NCBI GenBank assembly: GCA_035376985.1 | Contig: DAOSSA010000009.1 | Span: 10,745-74,744, forward strand | Length of the DNA: 64,000 bases | Direction: 5' to 3' | Source: Brevifilum sp029548365 | GTDB lineage: Bacteria > Chloroflexota > Anaerolineae > Anaerolineales > Anaerolineaceae | Part shown: positions 1-7,083 of the stretch, one piece after another | How positions within the stretch are numbered: the stretch's first letter is position 1 | How the letters are laid out: every line of letters starts with the position of its first letter | Translations under genes and position numbers: made by a program | Notes under the pieces: model-generated | The model's database searches: none | What the model saw: only the letters and a program-made list of their open reading frames with translations | Told to the model about the DNA's origin: nothing

Positions 1-2
1 AA

Positions 3-1721
3 ATTATCCAAATAAGCCTGGTTGTGATCCTGCTCCTGCTTCTGATCAGCGCCTGTGTTCCCGAACCAGTCCTCGATGAACTTCCGCCTGACCCAACGCC
101 CTTGCTGCCAACCCTTGGCAATCCACCCACTGCTACCCCCACACAGGTTCCCACCGCTACACCGGTGCCTGTAACCCTGCACCTATCGGAAAAACTTCCA
201 TCGGAGTTGATTGCACTGGACGCCTTAAGTGGAGTGGTCATCAGCGCCGACCCCGGTGCTTCCCTGTGGTTTGGACCGGCACTGGAAGCGCCCTCTGGCG
301 AGGTTTTGCAGACCTCAACCCTGGTGTTTGCCCTGGCTGCACCCTTCCCAACCCTGCTGGATGATATCTCTTTGGACGAGTTGCAGGCTTACTGGTTGGG
401 GATGACTGTCGGCCGGCTGGACGAAGTGACACGGCTGTACGTGCCGGAACTTCTGTTGCAGGTCCTGGTTGAACGCTGGGGCGCCCCTGGTGAAGCCCGT
501 ATCCAAACCTTCCAGGAACCCCCTGAAGTTGCAGCGTTGTGGGAGGACAACGCCTGGATACTGCTCCCCTTTGAGGTGCTGGACCCGCAATTGAAGGTCA
601 TCCAGGTGGACGGCTGCTCACCGCTGTTCAAGGATTTTGACCTCGAGAGTTATCCTTTCACGCTTCAGTTTCAGTTAGTGCACAACGTTCAGGCAGCAAG
701 CATCCCTGCTGATGTGCTGGAACCCCTCCTCGCGGCTATTCAGCCCGGCAACCGCGATTCGGAGATGCTGACCACCCTGGTGATGACGGGAGTGACAGCC
801 CTGGTCAGGGCGACTGCCTACCGCATGGAAATGTATGGCGTCACCTACCCCGGGGAGAAGGTCCGCCACTGGCTGACCGAGGCAGATCTGACCCATATTT
901 CCAATGAAGTCTCATTTTACGAGGACTGTCCCTTTCCCGACCCAACTTCCGAAAGATTGTTATTCTGCAGCGATCCGAAATATTTAGAGCTGTTTATGGA
1001 TATCGGCGTGGACATCATCGAGCTGACGGGAAACCACAATAACGATTCATTAATTGTGTACGGTGTGGATGTTGTGCCGTTCACCCTTGACCTGTATGAC
1101 GAACATGAAATGCTCTATTTTGGCGGCGGGCGGAACCTGGCGGAGGCGAAAACACCTCTGTTGATCACCCATAACGGTAACAAACTGGCGTTTATCGGCT
1201 GCAATGCCTTTGGACCGGATTTTGCCTGGGCAACGGATACGGGCGGTGGTTCAGCCCCCTGTGAAGATTACCAGTGGATGGCCGGTGAGATCAGCCGGTT
1301 GAGGGATGAAGGCTACCTACCGATCGCCACCTTTCAATACTTTGAAGACTATTACGATTTTGCCGCCGATCACCACAGGCGTGATTTTGGCATCATGGCT
1401 GATGCTGGCGCGGTGATCGTCAACGGAAGCCAGTCGCACCGTCCCAAGTCGATGGCCTTTACCCGCGATGCCTTTGTCCACTATGGGCTGGGAAACCTGT
1501 TTTTTGACCAGAACTGGTATATCGATATGTACGGTAATGTGGTTGTCCAAACCAGCTGGGAGTTCATTCAGCGCCATACTTTCTATGCCGGGCGCCATTT
1601 GAGCGTTGAGCTGCTGACGGCTAAGCTGATCGACTATGCGCAGCCCAGACCGATGACAGAGGAAGAACGCGCTTTATTCTTATCCGAAATATTTACTGCC
1701 AGCGGCTGGGATGTGCGCTAA
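3..1721 (+). CDS. CapA-like metallophosphatase-fold lipoprotein (5' partial)
   Basis: Exported lipoprotein whose C-terminal half resembles the CapA (PGA_cap) family, a calcineurin-like fold linked to poly-gamma-glutamate capsule proteins. The reading frame is open to the left window edge. The GTG at 24 would leave almost no basic n-region before the lipobox (ISAC), so the true start probably lies outside the window. After the Cys comes a short Pro/Thr-rich linker, an N-terminal domain without a recognised family, then CapA-like signatures: a GNHNND metal-site motif near residue 345, and late His-containing segments (SQSHRP, VHYGLGNLFFDQ) typical of the family. The gene converges on folP. Family assignment is good; substrate is unknown. 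Confidence 0.8.
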   Translation: MIQISLVVILLLLLISACVPEPVLDELPPDPTPLLPTLGNPPTATPTQVPTATPVPVTLHLSEKLPSELIALDALSGVVISADPGASLWFGPALEAPSGEVLQTSTLVFALAAPFPTLLDDISLDELQAYWLGMTVGRLDEVTRLYVPELLLQVLVERWGAPGEARIQTFQEPPEVAALWEDNAWILLPFEVLDPQLKVIQVDGCSPLFKDFDLESYPFTLQFQLVHNVQAASIPADVLEPLLAAIQPGNRDSEMLTTLVMTGVTALVRATAYRMEMYGVTYPGEKVRHWLTEADLTHISNEVSFYEDCPFPDPTSERLLFCSDPKYLELFMDIGVDIIELTGNHNNDSLIVYGVDVVPFTLDLYDEHEMLYFGGGRNLAEAKTPLLITHNGNKLAFIGCNAFGPDFAWATDTGGGSAPCEDYQWMAGEISRLRDEGYLPIATFQYFEDYYDFAADHHRRDFGIMADAGAVIVNGSQSHRPKSMAFTRDAFVHYGLGNLFFDQNWYIDMYGNVVVQTSWEFIQRHTFYAGRHLSVELLTAKLIDYAQPRPMTEEERALFLSEIFTASGWDVR

Positions 1722-1857
1722 TTTCCCACTGGTGACACGAGGTTACAAATGCCTGTGAGCAACTTAACCTGTATCCGACCGATGTCGATCCGCCACCAGC
1801 TTTGAGCCAAAAGCTGTCAAGACCTCGAGAGTAACACGCGGGATCACCAATCCCCCC

Positions 1858-2727
1858 TCACCGCCTGACGATGGCATCGGTCATCCTGGCTACCCGGGTC
1901 ATCACACCCACGTCGTGCACGCGGATGATGTCCGCGCCGCGATCGATGCACAGCGCCACCGCCGCCGCTGTACCTTCAACGCGTTCCTCAAGCGGCAAAT
2001 TCAGCGTGTACCCGATGAAGGATTTGCGCGAGGGACCGACCAGCAGGGGGTATCCAAGGGTTTTGATCGCTCCCAGCCGATCGACCAGCTCGAGGTTTTG
2101 CTCCACCGTCTTGCCGAAACCGATCCCGGGGTCGAGGATGATGTGCGCATCGGGGACACCTGCCCGGTGTGCCAGGGCAACGCTTTCCAGCAGCTCGCGC
2201 TGGATGTCAGCAAGCAGATCATCGTACTCCACACCCACGTAACGCCCGCCCAGTCGTGCCTGCAGTTCAGCGCTGTCCGGCTTCAAGCGGTTGTGCATCA
2301 AGACCAGCGGTGCCCCATGCTTTGCAGCCACATCAGCCAGGTTTGGATCGGCGTGCAACCCCCACACATCGTTGACCCAGCGAGCTCCGCTATCCAGAGC
2401 TGCCTGTGCTACAACAGCCCGGTAAGTGTCGATGGAAAGCAGGGCGTCGGGGAAGGCAGCGTGGATGGCTGTTATCACGGGTAGCACTCGCGCCAGTTCC
2501 TCATCAGCATCCACCGGTTGTGACCCTGGACGGGTGCTCTCGCCGCCAATATCGAGGATGTCGGCGCCTTCCTGCAGGAACTGTGCTGCCTGGGCTACCG
2601 CTGCCTCAACGGCGTCGCTGCCTTTTAAAATCCCGTCTCCTGAAAAACTATCAGGAGTGACGTTGATAATGCCCATGATGAAGGTGCGTGTACCCCAGGG
2701 TAGCGGGGCAGATGGGAATGGGTCCAT
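1858..2727 (-). CDS. folP: Dihydropteroate synthase
   Basis: Condenses p-aminobenzoate with 6-hydroxymethyl-dihydropterin pyrophosphate in folate synthesis (cytoplasmic TIM barrel). Family signatures are clear: GIINVTPDSFSGDG near the N-terminus, DIGGESTRPGSQ for the pterin/PABA loop, later DPGIGFGKT and GPSRKSFIG. About 289 residues, a normal length. I chose the ATG at 2727 because GGAG lies 8 bases upstream. A TTG at 2757 would add ten residues and overlap the stop of the upstream LysM lipoprotein gene (TTGA), so translational coupling is possible. No other folate gene is adjacent. Confidence 0.95.
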   Translation of the reverse strand: MDPFPSAPLPWGTRTFIMGIINVTPDSFSGDGILKGSDAVEAAVAQAAQFLQEGADILDIGGESTRPGSQPVDADEELARVLPVITAIHAAFPDALLSIDTYRAVVAQAALDSGARWVNDVWGLHADPNLADVAAKHGAPLVLMHNRLKPDSAELQARLGGRYVGVEYDDLLADIQRELLESVALAHRAGVPDAHIILDPGIGFGKTVEQNLELVDRLGAIKTLGYPLLVGPSRKSFIGYTLNLPLEERVEGTAAAVALCIDRGADIIRVHDVGVMTRVARMTDAIVRR

Positions 2728-2753
2728 GGTCTTTTCTCCGGGCGTAGAGCGGT

Positions 2754-3770
2754 TCAATCTTCGTCTGAGGCTTCAGCTTGGGCAGGGGCTTCGACCAGCA
2801 GGTCAACCCGCTCGATTGGCCCGTCCAGGCTGTACAGGTACAGGGTGAAGGGCAGCTCGGTACCGCCTGACAACGTCCCGGGGCTGTCCCAGCGCCGGAC
2901 GGCCACGATGCGCCCCTCAGCATCGAAGGCGGTCGCGTTGACCCAGGCGTAGCGTGCCGCGGGCTGACCTGCAGGCAGGCTCACCCGACCGCGCACCGTC
3001 GCCAGGCGGCAATCAGCGTTAAGCTCCAGGGTTTGCTGCGTGATGGTGGCGGGCAGGTAGCGCTGATCGCCAGGCATGACCGGCAGCAGGAAATTCACCC
3101 GCGCGTTGACGGTGTACGCGTCAGGCAAGGGCGGCTGGATGTAAGCGATCAGGGGCAGGGCGTTCCCGTCCGGCAGCAGGTTGAGGGGCATGATGGCAGA
3201 AACTTGCAATGTTTCATCGCCATGGTGCAGGGTGAATACGCCTGAGAGGTTTTCAACCGGCTTACCGGTATTGTTGGTTATCAGCACAAAGCACCACAAC
3301 CCGCCCTGGGGGTCCGGATAGCAATCTGGCGGTTGGAAATCGGTGAAAAATGGTGTGGCGGTGGGGGTCAGTTCGACCAACGGCGTGGCCGTGGAGTCGG
3401 GTCCGGGGGTGATTGGGATCAACAGGGTGGTGCCGACACCCATGGCACGCGGATTAACCGAGGGGTTGGCAGTCATGATCTGCTGTGGGCTGACATTAAA
3501 GCGCCAGCCGACGCTGTAAAAATCATCGCCTTCCAGCACCGCGTAATAGACCGGGGTCATGGTGGGTGTGACCGTCGGCGAGGAAGTGGGGGTGACGTAG
3601 TCGGTGGGCAGCGGCGTCGCTGTATGGGTGGAAGTGGGATAGGGACGCAGGGTCGAATCGCGTGTGGGGCTGGCTGTGAGTGGCTCAAGCGTTGGGGCTG
3701 GCGCGCAGGCGGGCAGGGCGATCCCCGCCAGGATGAGAGTCAACAGGCAGACCAGCAGTGTTTTTTGCAT
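2754..3770 (-). CDS. LysM-domain lipoprotein with Pro/Thr linker
   Basis: Predicted secreted lipoprotein: signal peptide, then a lipobox (LPAC) at about residue 22, a Thr/Pro-rich low-complexity linker, and one LysM domain (YYAVLEGDDFYSVGWRFNVS..., ending LLIPI). LysM modules bind glycan chains such as peptidoglycan. The remaining ~190 residues are a beta-rich region of unknown family, perhaps an FxLYD/CARDB-like fold (inference). The start is the ATG at 3770, not an upstream in-frame codon, because a TATAAT box ends six bases before it. Its stop abuts folP, so the two are probably co-transcribed. Confidence 0.8.
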   Translation of the reverse strand: MQKTLLVCLLTLILAGIALPACAPAPTLEPLTASPTRDSTLRPYPTSTHTATPLPTDYVTPTSSPTVTPTMTPVYYAVLEGDDFYSVGWRFNVSPQQIMTANPSVNPRAMGVGTTLLIPITPGPDSTATPLVELTPTATPFFTDFQPPDCYPDPQGGLWCFVLITNNTGKPVENLSGVFTLHHGDETLQVSAIMPLNLLPDGNALPLIAYIQPPLPDAYTVNARVNFLLPVMPGDQRYLPATITQQTLELNADCRLATVRGRVSLPAGQPAARYAWVNATAFDAEGRIVAVRRWDSPGTLSGGTELPFTLYLYSLDGPIERVDLLVEAPAQAEASDED

Positions 3771-3782
3771 GTAAAGATTATA
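3771..3782 (-). promoter_or_regulatory. TATAAT -10 box six bases before ATG (leaderless start)
   Basis: On the minus strand, TATAAT (3782-3777) is followed by CTTTAC and then the ATG of the LysM lipoprotein gene. Transcription would begin at or next to the A of the start codon, leaving no room for a Shine-Dalgarno site. No good -35 hexamer is visible at 17 bases. Confidence 0.6.
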
Positions 3783-3863
3783 CCCGGGAGGGGTGAGATC
3801 ACTCTGCAAACGAGATGGTTGTCGAGCGCTGTTTTCTCATCTCGCATCGGCAGGTGAAGCGGT

Positions 3864-4280
3864 TTATCCGTTCCCTTCCTGCTCGGGGATGAGCTGATCT
3901 CCCTGGCACAGGGTCCCGCCCGCTTCCACGCTGGCATAACGCACGCCATCAATCAGCGGGCAGGGCAGACCTTCCTGGATCAGGATACACTCGGGGTAAC
4001 AGCTTTTATCCTCGGGCAGGATGCGGATGGTCACAGCCCCGCAGGTCAGTCGTGCACCCTTTGGGGGCATCCATTCACAATCCAGGGTGATATCCGCCTT
4101 GAAGCGCGGGTAACACAGACCGATTTCTTCAGCCGAGTCGACCTCCTGGCGCGCCGACAGGCTGATCAGGCTGAGGGGGCGCGTGGCAGACTTGAGATGA
4201 CTGCCCTCTACACCGGTTTCATTGATGGTCACGCAGGGCTGCTGAAGATGGAAATAAGCGATTTTATATATGTTTTCCAT
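3864..4280 (-). CDS. Small MOSC-domain protein
   Basis: About 138 residues matching the stand-alone MOSC family (molybdenum cofactor sulfurase C-terminal-like): TGVEGSHLKSATRPLSLIS near the start corresponds to the G.x.GD.H...R.VSLL element, and KSCYPECILIQEGLPCPL to the conserved Cys-rich segment K.C...C....G.C, followed by the GG.L..GD.L end. MOSC proteins bind or transfer sulfur or metal ligands using the conserved Cys. No molybdopterin genes are nearby, so the biological partner is not evident. The start at 4280 is supported by a TATAAT box seven bases upstream; upstream in-frame codons precede that box. Confidence 0.75.
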   Translation of the reverse strand: MENIYKIAYFHLQQPCVTINETGVEGSHLKSATRPLSLISLSARQEVDSAEEIGLCYPRFKADITLDCEWMPPKGARLTCGAVTIRILPEDKSCYPECILIQEGLPCPLIDGVRYASVEAGGTLCQGDQLIPEQEGNG

Positions 4281-4293
4281 GCAAGCGATTATA
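4281..4293 (-). promoter_or_regulatory. TATAAT -10 box seven bases before ATG (leaderless start)
   Basis: Minus-strand TATAAT (4293-4288) plus a seven-base spacer leads directly into the ATG of the MOSC gene at 4280. The arrangement matches the one at 3771-3782 and predicts a leaderless mRNA. Confidence 0.6.
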
Positions 4294-4543
4294 CCCTTAG
4301 CGAGTGGATTGGCGATAATACAGCAGTTTTTCCAGCCCTTGACGATTTTGGTTGGCTGCGCCAACCACATTGATTAAGTTGATTGCTTTTTCATCCCTCA
4401 CCGACTGACTATCTCCGGTCCGCCGACCGGCGGTCACCCCTGGTGAAATCCTCACTGCCCACGCCCCGATTCCTGTTGGTATAATAATGGGATGATGTTT
4501 CAATTCATACCTGATCTTTCCAGCACGCACCGGGGGAGCGGCT

Positions 4544-5449
4544 ATGACCTCTCTTGACCTACGCGTCGCCACCCTGAATATCGGCGGCGGCGAAAAAACC
4601 TTCGATGACTTTACCCAATCGACCCAGGCGTCGCGCCAGAAAGCGCTGGAAATGCTGGTCAAGCAGTTGGAAGCCGATGTTCTGTGCCTGCAGGAGGTCA
4701 CCCAACACATGGACGTCGACGGGCTGACCCACAGCCTGATGGATGTGATCGAAAGGACGGATCACTACCCCCACGCATTCTTCGGTAAAATCATCTCGAT
4801 GGAAACCCACATGCAGGTCAAAAAAGATGTGATGGTCAAGGGTATCTTCTCAGATTGGTGGAACTGGTCGATGGGAAATTCTATCCATTCCTGCTTTCCC
4901 TTTGCCCGCCTGGCTGATCCCGCGCGTTCGGGCATGCCGCGCAATATCCCCATCTTTCAACCGCTGTCCTATGAAGGCAACCGGGATACCGACCCCCGAT
5001 ATGTGCTGTTGACGCGCTTGAAAGAGGCGCCTTACCCGTTTATTGCCAATCTGCACCTGACCACCCTGGTGGGCGAGCGCCCGCCGGACATGATCCCTCG
5101 CAAGAGGGAACAGGCGCATTTGATGCGCTTTCAGCAGATCAGCCGCTTTTTAGACCTGGTACGCACCTATATTTTGGAGAAAAACGAACCTTTGATTGTC
5201 GCCGGCGATTTCAATGCCACCGAAGATGAAGCAGGCATTCGGCATCTGCTGGATGCGCATCCCGAGTTTATGCGCCTGCAGCCTGAAAACGACGGTCCGA
5301 CCCACCCTGACCTGTCGCGTGCAGTGGACCACATTTTCTTTTTCCCCCGCTCGCGCCTGGTGGACTATACCTGCTGGATCGATACCAGCGACCTCAGCCG
5401 GCGAGCATCCGATCACCTTCCGGTGGTCGCTGAGCTACAGATCAGGTAA
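4544..5449 (+). CDS. Endonuclease/exonuclease/phosphatase (EEP) family protein
   Basis: 301 residues with the EEP (exonuclease III / inositol phosphatase / DNase I-like) signatures: RVATLNIGGG at the N-terminus, the metal-binding Glu in LQEVTQ, GDFNATEDE, and the C-terminal SDHLPVVAEL with the catalytic Asp-His pair. No signal peptide is seen, so it is probably cytoplasmic. Substrate (nucleic acid, phospholipid or sugar phosphate) cannot be told from sequence. The start ATG has GGGAG five to eight bases upstream; a TATAAT at 4480-4485 gives a leader of about 50 bases. It precedes glmM on the same strand. Confidence 0.85.
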   Translation: MTSLDLRVATLNIGGGEKTFDDFTQSTQASRQKALEMLVKQLEADVLCLQEVTQHMDVDGLTHSLMDVIERTDHYPHAFFGKIISMETHMQVKKDVMVKGIFSDWWNWSMGNSIHSCFPFARLADPARSGMPRNIPIFQPLSYEGNRDTDPRYVLLTRLKEAPYPFIANLHLTTLVGERPPDMIPRKREQAHLMRFQQISRFLDLVRTYILEKNEPLIVAGDFNATEDEAGIRHLLDAHPEFMRLQPENDGPTHPDLSRAVDHIFFFPRSRLVDYTCWIDTSDLSRRASDHLPVVAELQIR

Positions 5450-5524
5450 ACCGACTTTGAATTTCTGCTGTGCCAACCCGTTTCCGGTCAGCGGCGCAGC
5501 GTGAATGAACAGGATATTTAAAAA

Positions 5525-7018
5525 TTGGAAAACACAAATATGGCACCTGAATCACAACACAGAAAGTATTTTGGCACCGATGGCATTCGCGGTCATGTTG
5601 GCAGCGATCCGCTGATGCCCGATTTCATCACCCGCCTGGGTTATGCGGCTGGAACGGTGATCTCGCGCCAGGCAGAGCATCCCACCTTTGTGATCGGGCG
5701 CGATACCCGTCAATCGGGTGAGATGCTGCAAAACGCGTTGACCGTGGGCCTGCTGGCCAGCGGCGCCAACGTGATCGACCTGGGGGTCATCCCCACGCCC
5801 GGGGTCGCCTTCATGGTCAACGAAATGCATGCAGAAGCCGGGGTGGTGATTTCAGCTTCTCACAACCCGGTGAACGAGAACGGGATCAAATTCTTTAACC
5901 AGGGCGCCCTGAAGCTCAGCGAAGGCATCGAACTGGAGATTGAATCCCTGCTGGAGAAGCCGTTATCCCTGCGTCTGGCACAGGCAGACCGGTCCACGCA
6001 GCGCATGGATGGCACGCACCTGCGCAAATTGTATGTTGATTACCTGGTGGGCGAACACCAGGATCTGAACCTGAATGGGATCAAACTGGTTGTGGATTGC
6101 GCCAACGGGGCGGCATCCTGGTATGCCAGCGAGGTATTTTCACGCCTGGGCGTTGACGTTGTGGCGGTGCATGCCTCGCCTGATGGCACGAATATCAACC
6201 GGGATTGCGGCTCAGAGCACGTGCGCCAGTTTCCCGAAGACCTTTTCGCACTGATCCGACAACATCGGGCCAATTTCGCCGCCGGGTTTGACGGTGATGC
6301 GGACCGGGTGATTTTTGTGGATGAGACCGGTCACCTGGTGGACGGCGACCATTTCCTGGCGATCCTGGGCGATTACCTGCAGAGCCAGGGCAGACTGCTG
6401 GGCGACACTGTGATCAGCACGACTATGCGCAACGGAGCCCTGGTGAACTATTTTACCGACCGAGCGATCAACTTTGTCGAAACGTCGGTGGGCGACAAAT
6501 ATATCATGGGTGAACTGCACAAGATGAACCTGCAAAACCACCCCAATAACCAGATCGGCCTGGGCGGAGAGCAATCCGGGCATATCATTTTGATGGATCA
6601 AAAGCATACCACCGGCGACGGGCTGCGCTCGGCGATTTACCTGCTGCGTGCTTTTCTGGCTAGTGGGCGGTCAACCCTGGCTGAGCTGGCGGAGAGCATC
6701 CATAAATATCCCCAAATCATCGCCTCTGCCACAGTGAACCGGAAAATTGACCTGGAAGAACTTGAGGGCGTGGTTGCCCTGCGGGAGGCGCTCAGAGATG
6801 AGCTGCCGGGTTTGACCCGCGTCAATTTACGTTATTCCGGAACGGAGCCCATGGTGCGCCTGATGCTCGAAGCAGACACGCGCCACACGGAGGCTGAACT
6901 GGCTGAAAAAGCCTATGCCCTGTGCGAGGCGGTCCAGGTCGGAACGAACACGCCGGCGGGCAGCCGACTGGAAGTATTAAACGTCTCTCGCGGCGGGTTG
7001 ATCCCCAGACCGGGGTGA
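5525..7018 (+). CDS. glmM: Phosphoglucosamine mutase / phosphohexomutase
   Basis: Alpha-D-phosphohexomutase family enzyme, best read as GlmM, which converts glucosamine-6-phosphate to glucosamine-1-phosphate for UDP-GlcNAc and peptidoglycan. Motifs: KYFGTDGIRG at the N-terminus, phosphoserine loop SASHNP (Ser near residue 112), metal loop DGDADR near 256, sugar loop GGEQSGH, and phosphate-binding RYSGTEPMVR near the C-terminus. GEQSGH and the KYFGTDGIRG start favour GlmM over phosphomannomutase. The start is uncertain: TTG at 5525 (AGGA ten bases upstream) or ATG at 5540; both precede all conserved residues. 497 residues, slightly longer than usual GlmM. Confidence 0.9.
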   Translation: MENTNMAPESQHRKYFGTDGIRGHVGSDPLMPDFITRLGYAAGTVISRQAEHPTFVIGRDTRQSGEMLQNALTVGLLASGANVIDLGVIPTPGVAFMVNEMHAEAGVVISASHNPVNENGIKFFNQGALKLSEGIELEIESLLEKPLSLRLAQADRSTQRMDGTHLRKLYVDYLVGEHQDLNLNGIKLVVDCANGAASWYASEVFSRLGVDVVAVHASPDGTNINRDCGSEHVRQFPEDLFALIRQHRANFAAGFDGDADRVIFVDETGHLVDGDHFLAILGDYLQSQGRLLGDTVISTTMRNGALVNYFTDRAINFVETSVGDKYIMGELHKMNLQNHPNNQIGLGGEQSGHIILMDQKHTTGDGLRSAIYLLRAFLASGRSTLAELAESIHKYPQIIASATVNRKIDLEELEGVVALREALRDELPGLTRVNLRYSGTEPMVRLMLEADTRHTEAELAEKAYALCEAVQVGTNTPAGSRLEVLNVSRGGLIPRPG

Positions 7019-7036
7019 TCAAACCACCGGTTTGAT
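7018..7036. other. Hairpin between the two mutase genes
   Basis: Perfect 8-base inverted repeat (ATCAAACC / GGTTTGAT) with a 3-base loop immediately after the glmM stop. No T-run follows on either strand, so it is not a standard intrinsic terminator; it may protect or separate the upstream mRNA end. Confidence 0.4.
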
Positions 7037-7083
7037 GGGATAGAAAATCAATAAAACCAGTATTTTATTTTTAGGAGTATTAC

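Noticed and set aside
1915..2484. 189-codon plus-strand ORF
   Set aside because: Antisense to folP, which has clear motifs; composition artefact.
3500..3720. Possible CRISPR or tandem array from repeated ACCGTCGG/GTGGGGGT-like words
   Set aside because: These encode Thr/Pro linkers in the lipoprotein gene; no regular repeat and spacer lengths. The same holds at 10440-10620 and 53540-53700.
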